This document shows, piece by piece, positions 16,319 through 28,470 of a DNA stretch of 46,355 bases (position 1 is the first letter of the stretch; each line of letters begins with the position of its first letter). A program made the position numbers and the translations under genes. The stretch covers positions 63,319-109,673 of the forward strand of contig NZ_LLXZ01000027.1 in assembly GCF_001440395.1 (NCBI RefSeq). The letters run 5' to 3'. The notes below the pieces were generated by a model that was not told the origin of the DNA, did no database searches, and saw only the letters and a list, made by a program, of their open reading frames with translations. The DNA comes from Bradyrhizobium jicamae. GTDB lineage: Bacteria > Pseudomonadota > Alphaproteobacteria > Rhizobiales > Xanthobacteraceae.

Positions 16319-16342
16319 AGCCGGCTGCGAAGCCGGCTTTTT
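16319..16342 (+). terminator. Intrinsic terminator of rpoBC
   Basis: AGCCGGCT (16319-16326), loop GCGA, AGCCGGCT (16331-16338) and a T run (16338-16342, then CTTT). It is a textbook Rho-independent structure. Confidence 0.92.
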
Positions 16343-16441
16343 CTTTGTGCGAAGGGCGAGCGATCTTGCGCTTCACCCAGATGGGGGACGCCTGCTATCA
16401 AGTCGGCGGGGGGCGTCCTGCCACAACGGTAATAGTTGCTC

Positions 16442-17539
16442 ATGAGCGAGATGGCTCATCTCGAATCCTTGATCGATCGCATCTACGAGGCGGGGCTCGT
16501 TCCTTCCCGGTGGCCGGCCCTGCTTGGTGAACTCAGTGCCACGGTCGGCGGCAATGGCGGCTTTCTCTTCGGCGTGCGGGACGGCTACACAAGCGCGGTC
16601 AATTCCGTCGAATATGACCAGCTGATGCCGGTGTTCCTTGGAGAGGGATGGAGCGAGCGCGATCCCAACCTGCCGCGCGCCATCGCTCTCAATCACGCAG
16701 GTTTCGTCACCGACTTCGATCTCCTCTCCGAGGAGGAGATTGCGACCAACGACGTCTATTGCAATTTCTACCGCAAGCACGGCCTCGGCTACCGGGCCGG
16801 CACGATCATCCCGATGCCGAGCGGCGATTCGATTGCAATCGTCGTGCCGCGGCATCAGGATCACGGGCCGGTGCCGCGAGAAGTCGTCACCTTGCTGGAT
16901 GGGCTGCGGCCGCATCTGGCCCGGGCGTCGCTGGCGGCAAATCGCCTTGGCTTCGAGCGCGCCCGCGCGCAGGCTGATGCCTTGCAGGTGCTGGGTCTGC
17001 CGGGCGCGGTGCTGCGCGGGCGCGGCCGGGTATTCGCCGCCAACGGCCTGTTCGAGGCGCTGGTCCCTTCGCTGTTCCAGGATCGGATCGAGCGCGTCAC
17101 GATGACGGATGTCACGGCGGACGCGATGCTTGCGGAGGCGCTCGGCCCAAAATCTCTTGCCGATGGCCGGACCGTGAAGTCGATCCCGGTCGCTGCGACG
17201 GCAACCCGCGTGCCGATGGTGCTGCATGTCATCCCCGTGCGCGGCGATGCGCGCGATATCTTCACGCAGGCCACCGCGCTGTTGGTGGTGACCCCGGTCG
17301 ATCGTGCGGTGGTGCCGACCTCGGAGGTGCTGCAAGGCCTGTTCGACCTGACGCCGGCGGAAGCGCGCGTGGCGCGGGGCATCGGCCAGGCTGAAACCGT
17401 CGAGGCACTGGCCGACGCGACCGGCGTTAACCGGGAAACGGTGCGCAGCCAGCTCAAGGCCGTGCTCTCGAAGACCGGTCTCTCGCGCCAGCAGGAGCTT
17501 GTCAGCCTACTTGCCGGCAAGGCATTCCGTGGCAGCTAG
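16442..17539 (+). CDS. LuxR-type helix-turn-helix transcriptional regulator
   Basis: A 365-aa regulator with a C-terminal LuxR-like DNA-binding domain: LTPAEARVARGIGQAETVEALA and VNRETVRSQLKAVLSKTGLS (about residues 304-350) show the conserved LTPxEARV start and TVRxxLxxxxxKTG recognition helix. The first 290 residues are a PAS/GAF-like sensory region that I cannot assign to a known ligand family; no receiver-type phosphorylation site is evident. Start is uncertain: ATG at 16442 is used, ATG at 16451 and TTG at 16436 are alternatives, and no strong Shine-Dalgarno is present. It is the first gene after the rpoC terminator and has its own terminator at 17606-17628. Confidence 0.85.
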   Translation: MSEMAHLESLIDRIYEAGLVPSRWPALLGELSATVGGNGGFLFGVRDGYTSAVNSVEYDQLMPVFLGEGWSERDPNLPRAIALNHAGFVTDFDLLSEEEIATNDVYCNFYRKHGLGYRAGTIIPMPSGDSIAIVVPRHQDHGPVPREVVTLLDGLRPHLARASLAANRLGFERARAQADALQVLGLPGAVLRGRGRVFAANGLFEALVPSLFQDRIERVTMTDVTADAMLAEALGPKSLADGRTVKSIPVAATATRVPMVLHVIPVRGDARDIFTQATALLVVTPVDRAVVPTSEVLQGLFDLTPAEARVARGIGQAETVEALADATGVNRETVRSQLKAVLSKTGLSRQQELVSLLAGKAFRGS

Positions 17540-17605
17540 AGCACACCGGCCGGCCCATCTGCTGGCCGAATAGGGCATCCGCAAGAATACGGTGCTAAGA
17601 CAAAT

Positions 17606-17628
17606 GGCCGGCACAAGCCGGCCTTTTT
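17606..17628 (+). terminator. Intrinsic terminator after the LuxR-type gene
   Basis: GGCCGGC (17606-17612), loop ACAA, GCCGGCC (17617-17623) and TTTTT (17624-17628). It isolates the regulator from the downstream fusion gene. Confidence 0.9.
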
Positions 17629-17763
17629 GCTGCTTTCTTTCATTGCTGCGTTGCGAGGACCTGCTTTGTTCATCTTCCCTTCAGGGTGAAAAGCGCTTTT
17701 GCTTGCGGTTTAGACCGGCTGCTTTCCAATACGCAGGGGGGCCGGGAGGGCGACGGAAACGAC

Positions 17764-19818
17764 ATGTTGGATCTTGCAATCGTAGGCGGCGGCCCGGGCG
17801 GGCTGATGAGCGCCTGGTATCTGAAGAAAAAGCTCGGCGATCTCTGCCGTGTCACCATCTACGAGGCGTCCGACCGCGTCGGGGGCAAGATCGTCTCGCG
17901 CAAATTCGATTCCGCGCCGGCGATGTATGAAGCGGGCGTCGCGGAAATCTATGACTACTCGATGACCGGCCCGGATCCCCTGCGGGAACTGATCCAGCAT
18001 TTCGGCCTGCAGACGATCCCGATGGATGCCGAGCAGGTGCAACTCGACGGCGAATTGCTCGGAGATGTTCCCGGCATGCGTCGCAAATACGGCGCGAAAA
18101 CCGCCGCCGCGATCGAAGCCTTCCGCAAGCGCTGCTCCGACCTGGTATCGCCGATCGAGTATTACGAGGGCGTCGGTGCCCACGACAACGAGCACCCCTG
18201 GGCCTACATGACCTGCGAGGAAGTGCTCGACAAGGAAGTCGACGATCCCACCGCCAAGCGCTTCCTCAAGGTGATGGCGCGCTCCGACATCGCAACCGAA
18301 AGCCACAATACCAACGGCCTGAACGCGCTAAAGAACTTCGTGATGGACATCGACGGCTATATCGGCCTGTATTCGATCCAGAACGGCAACGAGCAGTTGA
18401 TCGAGTGCCTGCGCTCGGAAGTCGATGCCGATATCCAGCTCAATCATCGCGTGCTGAAGGTCGGAAAGACCGCTGCCGGCCGCTACCAGCTCAACATGAT
18501 GAACGGGAAGGGGCCGGAGACGAGGGATTTCGATCTCGTGCTGATGTGCCTGCCGCATTCCTGGCTCGCCACCATGCGCTGGGACGGCGAAGACCTGCGC
18601 AAATCGATGGTCAAGCACGTCGCCTATTTCGACCGGCCCGCGCATTATTTGCGCGTGTCGATCCTGTTCGACGAACCGTTCTGGGGCGAGAAGATCCCCG
18701 GTGCCTGGTTCATGTCGGAAGCGTTCGGCGGCTGCTGCGTCTACAACGAGGGCGCCCGCCACGACGTCGGCAAGCACGGCGTGCTCAACTGGCTGATCGC
18801 GGGCTCGGACGCGCTGGCGTTTGCCAATCTGAGCGACCAGGAACTGATCGACGCCGCGCTGAAATCGCTGCCGGCCTCGCTCGGCAACGCCCGCGACCAT
18901 TTCATGGAAGGCAAGATTCACCGCTGGCTGTCGTCGGTGAACGCGCTGCCGGGCGGCCTGCCGGTGCGCGACGTCATGACCAACCATCGGCCCGAACCGA
19001 AAGAGCATCCCGGGATCGTCGTGGTCGGCGACTACCTGTTCGATTCGACGCTGAACGGTCTGCTCGATTCTTCCGACGCCGCGACCGATATCATCCTGAC
19101 CGAGATGATAAGATTGCGCCGCGCCCATGCGCAGCAAGGCGATGCGTCGTCCGACAAGATCGACCGCAGCTATTTCGAGAATTACCGTGGGCTCGGCCCC
19201 TATAGCGAAGTCTGGAGCCGGTTTACCGATCCGGCCTATCTGACCGACCTGATCAAGATCGTCTGGAACAGGGCCAAGGGCTACAAGCTGCTCGTTGCGG
19301 GCTCCGCCAGCGGCGAACTGGTCGGCGCGCTGCGCGAACGCGGCATCGATGCCTGGGGCATCGAAAACAACAAGGCGATCCACGCCAGGACACCGAAGGC
19401 GCTGCGCAAGTTCAACAAGCTGGGCTCCATCGTCGACATGCCGTTCAAGGACGACGAGTTCGACTTCGTGTTCGAGACCAGCCTGTGCCACGTCTCCGAA
19501 AAGCAGGTCCCGCGCGCGGTGCGCGAACTCAACCGCGTCGTCAAGACCGGGCTGGTGTTCGGGTCGGTGACATCTGACATGGCCCCCGCACTGATCGACC
19601 GCTACGATCTGTTGCGCGGCGTGAAGAAGCTTGGCACCTGGTGGGAATGGTCCGAATTGTTCTTCGGCAATGGCTTCGACCTTTCGATGCACCGCCGCGA
19701 TTGCACCGATGCGGTGTGGGCGGCGACGCTGGCGGCCAACAAGGGGCCGGGGCAGTGGTACGCCGACGCCGACAGTCTGCGCTATTCGTTCTTCGACAAG
19801 GTCGAATCGGACGATTGA
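17764..19818 (+). CDS. Amine-oxidase-like FAD oxidoreductase fused to a SAM methyltransferase domain
   Basis: A 684-aa two-domain protein. The N-terminal part (about 1-440) is a flavin amine oxidase/protoporphyrinogen-oxidase-like module: dinucleotide motif G8-G-G-P-G-G13, ribose-binding E34, the GGK at 40-42, and a closing FAD motif VVGDYLFDSTLNGLLDSSDA near 420-440. The C-terminal part (about 465-684) has the layout of a class I methyltransferase: motif I is degenerate (AGSASGE, 512-518), followed by acidic E534 and the post-motif block DMPFKDDEFDFVFETSLCHV. I do not know the substrate. The start at 17764 gives MLDLAIVGGG; an ATG at 17686 would add 26 residues of unlikely sequence. An ABC exporter gene follows after 145 bases. 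Confidence 0.82.
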   Translation: MLDLAIVGGGPGGLMSAWYLKKKLGDLCRVTIYEASDRVGGKIVSRKFDSAPAMYEAGVAEIYDYSMTGPDPLRELIQHFGLQTIPMDAEQVQLDGELLGDVPGMRRKYGAKTAAAIEAFRKRCSDLVSPIEYYEGVGAHDNEHPWAYMTCEEVLDKEVDDPTAKRFLKVMARSDIATESHNTNGLNALKNFVMDIDGYIGLYSIQNGNEQLIECLRSEVDADIQLNHRVLKVGKTAAGRYQLNMMNGKGPETRDFDLVLMCLPHSWLATMRWDGEDLRKSMVKHVAYFDRPAHYLRVSILFDEPFWGEKIPGAWFMSEAFGGCCVYNEGARHDVGKHGVLNWLIAGSDALAFANLSDQELIDAALKSLPASLGNARDHFMEGKIHRWLSSVNALPGGLPVRDVMTNHRPEPKEHPGIVVVGDYLFDSTLNGLLDSSDAATDIILTEMIRLRRAHAQQGDASSDKIDRSYFENYRGLGPYSEVWSRFTDPAYLTDLIKIVWNRAKGYKLLVAGSASGELVGALRERGIDAWGIENNKAIHARTPKALRKFNKLGSIVDMPFKDDEFDFVFETSLCHVSEKQVPRAVRELNRVVKTGLVFGSVTSDMAPALIDRYDLLRGVKKLGTWWEWSELFFGNGFDLSMHRRDCTDAVWAATLAANKGPGQWYADADSLRYSFFDKVESDD

Positions 19819-19862
19819 GGTCCGGCCGGCCCGATGAATCAGGGCCGCTCGTTCCAAATATT

Positions 19863-19891
19863 TTGCCGAATTGATCCCGTTCGCATAGGAT
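19863..19891 (+). promoter_or_regulatory. Candidate promoter for the ABC exporter
   Basis: TTGCCG (19863-19868) and TAGGAT (19886-19891) are separated by 17 bases, about 70 bases before the exporter start. Moderate match to the sigma-70 consensus. Confidence 0.35.
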
Positions 19892-19894
19892 CGC

Positions 19895-19920
19895 CGCGGT
19901 AGCGTTTTTGCGCTGCCGCG
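19895..19920 (+). other. Hairpin in the exporter leader
   Basis: CGCGGTAGCG (19895-19904) pairs with CGCTGCCGCG (19911-19920) over 10 bp including one G-T pair, with loop TTTTTG. It falls just after the candidate -10 box and could be the terminator of the upstream gene (without a T tract on the plus strand) or a leader structure. Confidence 0.4.
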
Positions 19921-19963
19921 TTCGATTTGCGGTCAGGCCGGCCGTGCAGCATCGGTTGGTTTC

Positions 19964-21988
19964 ATGGCGCCCAAGCCTCCTTCTTCGGATGATCGGAATC
20001 CCGTTCCGGCTGATGATCCGGAGCTCACGAAGAAGCTTATGCTGGAGACTGTCGCGCCGCCGACCGGCGGCAAGGCCGCGCCTGCCGATGACGCCGACAA
20101 GGGCGACAAAGCCGACAAGAACGACGAGCTGGACCTCGACGACGATGATGATGACGAGGACCTCGTCGTCTTCACCGCCAAGGAAGCCGCCGGCGCGATG
20201 GCGACGATCTACGGCTTCACCAAGCCGTATCTCGGCAACTACAGAAAACTGCTGGCCTTCGTGACCTTCGGCGTCCTGGTCGAGACGCTGTTCAACGTCA
20301 TCATGCCGTTGAGCCTGAAATTCCTGATCGACGATGCGCTCGGCGAGGAGGATTTCCAGGCGCTCTACAAAATCCTCGGCGTGCTCGCCGTTGCCGGCAT
20401 CATCACGTCGATCATTGCGGTCTGGTACGAGAAATGGGACGCGCGGCTGGCCGCGGGCGTCATCGCCGACGTGCGGACGCGGCTGTTCGAGCACGTCCAG
20501 AACCTGCCGGCGTCATATTTCGCCCGGACCAAGCGCGGCGAGATTCTCTCGCGATTCTCGATTGACCTCGCGGCCTATGAAAGCTCGGTCAAGACCTTCG
20601 CCAACAGCGCGGCGCTGCCGTTTTTGGAACTGATCGCCGGCATCATCCTGATGCTGTTTTTGAATTGGCAGCTTGCGGCGGTCGCCTTGCTGATATTCCC
20701 GATTACGCTGATCGGGCCGAGGATCCTGACGCCAAAGGCGGTGCAGGCGAATTACGAGCAGAAGCTCAACGAATCGGCGCTGCTCGGAACGGTGCAGGAA
20801 AACGTGGCGGCGCAGGCGGTGATCAAGGCGTTCAGCCTGCAGCGCCGCACGCTCGGCTGGTTCACCATGCGCAACCAGGATGTGCGCATCAAGACCGCGT
20901 CCGCCGTGTTCCTGTCGACCATGGTGGAGCGCACCGTCACCATTTCGGTGCTGTTGCTGCATCTCGTGGTGCTGGCGATCGGCGCCTATCTCGCCACCAA
21001 GGGCCAGATCACCATCGGCACCTTCGTCACTTTCGAGAGCGCGTTCTGGGAGGTGTCCTACAACATCGCCCATTTGATGCACTTCATTCCAGTGTCGATC
21101 CAGTCGGCGGCGGCGGTGCGGCATATCCAGGAACTGCTGGATGAGCCGACGCGCGGCGCCGACCGTGCGGGCGCGCCCGATCTGCCGCGCATCACCAACG
21201 ACATCAGCTTCGAGCGTGTCACCTTCGCCTATGAAGGCAGCGAGACGCCGGTGCTCGACAATTTCAGCCTCAAGCTCGATGTCGGCAAGCGCATTGCGAT
21301 CGTCGGCCCCAGCGGCTCGGGCAAGAGCACGTTGCTCAACCTGATCCTGCGGCTCTACACGCCGGACGAGGGGCGGGTGGCGATCGACGGCGTCGATATC
21401 CGCCGCGTGACCCGCGAATCCCTGCGCAGCGGTATGGCCATCGTGTTCCAGGAGAACATGCTCTTCAACATGACGATCCGCGAGAACATCCGGCTCGGCA
21501 AGGAAGGCGCCAGCGACGCGGAGGTCGAGGAAGCTGCGCGCAAGGCCGAGATCCACAGCTACATCATGAGCCTGCCGCAGAAATACGACACAGCGGTCGG
21601 CGAGCGCGGCGATACGCTGTCGGGCGGCCAGCGCCAACGCATCGCGATCGCACGCGCTATCATCCGCAATCCGTCGCTGCTGCTGCTCGATGAAGCGACC
21701 TCGGCGCTCGACCAGACCACGGAAGCGGCGATCAACCGCACGCTGCTCAACGTGGCCGAGGGGCGCACCATGATCTGGTCGACCCACCGCCTGACGTCGG
21801 TGGTCGAGATGGACGAGATCATCGTGATTTCAGGCGGCCGGGCCATCGAGCGCGGCTCGCATGCGCAACTGCTCGCAGCCAATGGCGTCTATCGCAAGCT
21901 CTGGGACGACCAGGGCCGCACGCCGCACAACGCCGCGTCTCAGGCCGACGACGACAATGAAGACGATGACGATGACGACGAGGAGTGA
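19964..21988 (+). CDS. ABC-type exporter (fused permease and ATPase) with acidic tails
   Basis: A 674-aa half-transporter of the MsbA/multidrug/lipid exporter type, working as a dimer in the inner membrane. Six transmembrane helices lie between about 96 and 375. The nucleotide-binding domain carries Walker A GPSGSGKS (448-455), Q-loop Q496, signature LSGGQ (552-556), Walker B LLLLDE (572-577) and H-loop H608, so it should be active. Unusual are the hydrophilic N-terminus (1-68) ending in the run LDLDDDDDDEDL, and the C-terminus ADDDNEDDDDDDEE. The last 49 bases overlap the convergent oxidoreductase gene. Substrate is not predictable; the neighbouring redox/methyltransferase enzymes suggest a modified lipid or small molecule. 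Confidence 0.92.
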   Translation: MAPKPPSSDDRNPVPADDPELTKKLMLETVAPPTGGKAAPADDADKGDKADKNDELDLDDDDDDEDLVVFTAKEAAGAMATIYGFTKPYLGNYRKLLAFVTFGVLVETLFNVIMPLSLKFLIDDALGEEDFQALYKILGVLAVAGIITSIIAVWYEKWDARLAAGVIADVRTRLFEHVQNLPASYFARTKRGEILSRFSIDLAAYESSVKTFANSAALPFLELIAGIILMLFLNWQLAAVALLIFPITLIGPRILTPKAVQANYEQKLNESALLGTVQENVAAQAVIKAFSLQRRTLGWFTMRNQDVRIKTASAVFLSTMVERTVTISVLLLHLVVLAIGAYLATKGQITIGTFVTFESAFWEVSYNIAHLMHFIPVSIQSAAAVRHIQELLDEPTRGADRAGAPDLPRITNDISFERVTFAYEGSETPVLDNFSLKLDVGKRIAIVGPSGSGKSTLLNLILRLYTPDEGRVAIDGVDIRRVTRESLRSGMAIVFQENMLFNMTIRENIRLGKEGASDAEVEEAARKAEIHSYIMSLPQKYDTAVGERGDTLSGGQRQRIAIARAIIRNPSLLLLDEATSALDQTTEAAINRTLLNVAEGRTMIWSTHRLTSVVEMDEIIVISGGRAIERGSHAQLLAANGVYRKLWDDQGRTPHNAASQADDDNEDDDDDDEE

Positions 21989-23154
21989 GCAGGGCGGCTT
22001 GAGTCCGCACTGGCCCGGCTGCGCATCCGCCGCAAGGCGCCTTCGCCGAACCACGCCAGGAAGCGCGCCCAGCGCTGTGCCCGCCAGTATGGCCCGTTCT
22101 CGATCGTGAGCTTGCGGAAACTGATCGCTTTCCCCATCGACCAGGCGTCGCAGGCTTGCTTGACCGGATCGTCGTAGAAGGAAGCGATCTTGGCTTCGCT
22201 CATGCCTTCGCTGGCAAGCCAGGCGGGGATGTGGACGTTGCAGAGCTGCGCCACGTCGGTGAACACCTTGTCGGTGCCGGTGCCGGTAACCGGGCAGGTG
22301 GCCGCAAAGGCGTCGCCGACCAGGACAATGCCGGGTTGGCGATAGCCGGTCGAGACATAGACATCGGCCGGGCGGATCTTGACGTTGCCGGCCACGGCAT
22401 ATTCGCCGGTGATCCGGCGCAGCCGCGGCAGCACCGCGTTCATGGTTTCGACCGGCCTGTGCCGCATCTCGCGCAGCCAAGGGTCGTCGACCTCGCGGTA
22501 GACGAAAAGGTTGGCCCGCATCCGATTTCCGATCGGGAACAGCGTCACATAGGCCACGCGCTCCTTCGTCCGTTCCGAAAAATAGGTCAAAGCGGGGAAT
22601 TCGAAGGCCGGGCGGCCGACCGGTACGAGGTCGAATCCGATCGAGATCGAATGGCTGGCGCTGATCACCTGGCGCTCGATACCGAGATTTCGACGCAGCC
22701 CTACGCTCAGTCCATTGGCCAGCACCACCAGCCGCGCCGAGATGGTCTCGCCATCGGACAGCGTCACCGTCTGTCGCTCCGCGCTGGTCGCGACATCGGT
22801 CACCTTGGCGTAGACGAGTTCGGCCGGAGGCTGGATTTCGGCGCGGACCGCGCCGATCAGCGCGTCATACATGATGCCGTATTGGCGGCTCGGCTTCTTG
22901 TCGAGGAGATAGCCGAATCGCGCGATCCAGTTTTCCCCGTCATGGGTGGCCGAACGCAGCACCGAATCGGCGATTCCGGTCCGGTAGAAGCGGTCGAGCT
23001 GTTCGTCGCCGCTGATTTTTTCGACGCGGAAGTCGAAGGGATAGACCTGATGCGGATCGATCAGGACGGTCGGAATTCCTGCTCGTCCGAGCATGGCGGT
23101 CGCGGTCGAGCCGGCGAGGCCGCCCCCGATGATCGCAATGTCGGTGTATTTCAT
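21940..23154 (-). CDS. FAD-dependent oxidoreductase/monooxygenase (PHBH-like fold)
   Basis: A 404-aa flavoprotein of the geranylgeranyl-reductase/UbiH-like hydroxylase group. The N-terminal FAD motif is G10-G-G-L-A-G15, followed by the second conserved motif GDAFAATCPVTGTGTDK (280-296) that contacts the flavin phosphates. ATG at 23154 (MKYTDIAIIGGG) is chosen; a GTG at 23190 would add 12 residues. The C-terminal end is odd: a tail rich in serine (SSSSSSSSSL at 391-400) that is encoded on the complement of the acidic tail of the exporter, with which it overlaps by 49 bases. Substrate unknown. It is transcribed toward the exporter and away from rpsL. Confidence 0.87.
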   Translation of the reverse strand: MKYTDIAIIGGGLAGSTATAMLGRAGIPTVLIDPHQVYPFDFRVEKISGDEQLDRFYRTGIADSVLRSATHDGENWIARFGYLLDKKPSRQYGIMYDALIGAVRAEIQPPAELVYAKVTDVATSAERQTVTLSDGETISARLVVLANGLSVGLRRNLGIERQVISASHSISIGFDLVPVGRPAFEFPALTYFSERTKERVAYVTLFPIGNRMRANLFVYREVDDPWLREMRHRPVETMNAVLPRLRRITGEYAVAGNVKIRPADVYVSTGYRQPGIVLVGDAFAATCPVTGTGTDKVFTDVAQLCNVHIPAWLASEGMSEAKIASFYDDPVKQACDAWSMGKAISFRKLTIENGPYWRAQRWARFLAWFGEGALRRMRSRASADSSRPAHSSSSSSSSSLSSSA

Positions 23155-23832
23155 ATGGAATCTCGGCCGGGGTGCGACATTTTTGCACACCGAAAAGCAA
23201 ACAAATGCTTAGTCGGAACTCCGGCTTTCTACTGAGAGAGGCCAGAATAATGTTTCTGGATGTATTTATCCGGGTAAAATATGCGACTCGATCGGCGCAG
23301 GGCAGGACGGGAAGTCGCCTATTTCGGACTTCCCGAATTCAGGCGAAGCGCTGAATCCGCTACCCCCACAGGCATTTCCAGCGTTCTCGTTTCGCTTGAC
23401 TTAGCTATCCACCGCTTATAGAAGACGGCCACTTAACGACAGGCGGTGAGCAACGCCAGCGTCGGAACGGAACACCCTTTCAAATCCTTCTGGACTAGAG
23501 ACGGGCACCAACCTCGACGAATGCCGCTCAAACGCTGTCGATATATTGCTAGGCAATGCCAGGACGATTTTAGTTCTCTTGAGCACGTCCTCTTGAGAGT
23601 GAACTCGGATGCATGACCTCGGAAGCAGGCCGGACAGCGACCGCTGATCGGCCTTCAATCGCGGTCCTCTGTGGCGTCGAAGCGCTTTCCGCTCAGCGAT
23701 GAGCGGTTGGCGCGATTTCGTTTTGCGCGGATGTTTCTTTCTGCGCAAAGCGGGCCGAACGGAACGGCTAGTTCCGAGAAGAATTTGCGAAAGCCATTCA
23801 AGGTTTCGCGTGAACTAAAGGGTGAAGGCTAC
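23155..23832 (+). other. Divergent upstream region between the FAD oxidoreductase and rpsL
   Basis: A 678-base stretch without a convincing gene. Left part: three hairpins, CCAGAA/TTCTGG (23242-23259), CGGGAAGTC/GACTTCCCG (23308-23316 with 23327-23335) and ATTCAG/CTGAAT (23337-23356). Centre: the str promoter candidate (23396-23422). Right part: a leader of about 400 nt with GACCGC/GCGGTC (23639-23666) and CCGCTCA-GCGA-TGAGCGG (23689-23706). The long leader may regulate the str operon; no known riboswitch was recognised. Confidence 0.45.
23396..23422 (+). promoter_or_regulatory. Candidate promoter of the str operon
   Basis: TTGACT (23396-23401) followed by TATAGA (23417-23422) at 15 bases, or TAGAAG (23419-23424) at 17 bases. 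The TTGAC box, and its position before a long ribosomal protein cluster, make this the best candidate in the region. Confidence 0.5.
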
Positions 23833-24204
23833 ATGCCGACGATCAACCAGCTGATCGCAAATCCGCGTACGGTACAGAAGTCGCGCAAGAAGGTGCCGGC
23901 GCTGCAGCAGTCGCCGCAGAAGCGCGGCGTTTGCACGCGCGTCTACACCACGACCCCGAAGAAGCCGAACTCGGCGCTTCGTAAGGTCGCCAAGGTACGC
24001 CTGACCAACGGCTTCGAGGTGATCGGCTACATCCCGGGTGAAGGCCATAACCTTCAGGAGCACTCGGTGGTCATGATCCGCGGCGGCCGCGTCAAGGACT
24101 TGCCCGGCGTTCGCTACCACATCCTCCGCGGCGTCCTCGATACCCAGGGCGTCAAGAACCGTAAGCAGCGTCGTTCGAAGTACGGCGCAAAGCGTCCGAA
24201 GTAA
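23833..24204 (+). CDS. rpsL: 30S ribosomal protein S12
   Basis: S12 controls decoding accuracy at the A site. The 123-aa protein starts [12 protein letters not shown]; the frame continuing upstream to 23671 is leader. AAAGGGTGAAGG precedes the ATG. K43 ([13 protein letters not shown]) and K88 ([13 protein letters not shown]), the two classical streptomycin-resistance positions, are both lysine, so a sensitive type is expected. D89 is the residue methylthiolated by RimO where that enzyme is present. First gene of rpsL-rpsG-fusA-tuf. Confidence 0.97.
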   Translation: MPTINQLIANPRTVQKSRKKVPALQQSPQKRGVCTRVYTTTPKKPNSALRKVAKVRLTNGFEVIGYIPGEGHNLQEHSVVMIRGGRVKDLPGVRYHILRGVLDTQGVKNRKQRRSKYGAKRPK

Positions 24205-24690
<486 letters not shown>

Positions 24691-24719
24691 CGGCGAAGAA
24701 CGGATTTAAGGAACAGCCC

Positions 24720-26792
<2,073 letters not shown>

Positions 26793-26831
26793 TTGTCGTT
26801 GACGGCAGTTAACGACTGAACGGAGAGTCAA

Positions 26832-28022
<1,191 letters not shown>

Positions 28023-28036
28023 AGAGAACAGGAAAG

Positions 28037-28068
28037 GCGAATAGCGAATGGTTTCATTCGCTATTCGC
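28037..28068 (+). repeat. Palindromic element between tuf and rpsJ
   Basis: GCGAATAGCGAATG (28037-28050) and its exact complement (28055-28068) form a 14-bp stem with loop GTTT. It shares GCGAATAGCG and CTATTCGC-GCTCAC blocks with the element at 40633-40687 between rpsM and rpsK, so it looks like a copy of a dispersed palindromic repeat rather than a gene-specific signal. Confidence 0.75.
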
Positions 28069-28109
28069 TGCTCACTACTCGTATTAAGCGACAAAGAAAG
28101 ACAACGGCA

Positions 28110-28418
28110 ATGAACGGCCAAAATATTCGCATCCGTCTCAAGGCGTTCGACCATCGAATCCTCGATACGTCGACCCGTGAGATCGTGAACACGGCGAAAC
28201 GTACCGGTGCTCAGGTTCGCGGACCCATTCCGCTGCCCACCCGCATCGAGAAGTTCACCGTCAACCGTTCGCCGCACGTCGACAAGAAGAGCCGCGAGCA
28301 ATTCGAGATGCGCACCCACAAGCGCCTTCTCGACATTGTCGACCCGACCCCGCAGACCGTCGATGCTTTGATGAAGCTCGACCTGGCCGCCGGTGTCGAC
28401 GTCGAGATCAAGCTCTAA
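28110..28418 (+). CDS. rpsJ: 30S ribosomal protein S10 (NusE)
   Basis: S10 is part of the 30S head and, as NusE, partners NusG and NusB in antitermination. The 102-aa protein shows [14 protein letters not shown] at the start and the [17 protein letters not shown] loop. There is no strong Shine-Dalgarno before the ATG (only AAAGAAAGACAA). First gene of the S10 segment. Confidence 0.96.
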
Positions 28419-28470
28419 GATTTTCAGGATCGTCCGACGTTAGCGGACAGAAAGAACAGGAAGCACGCCG

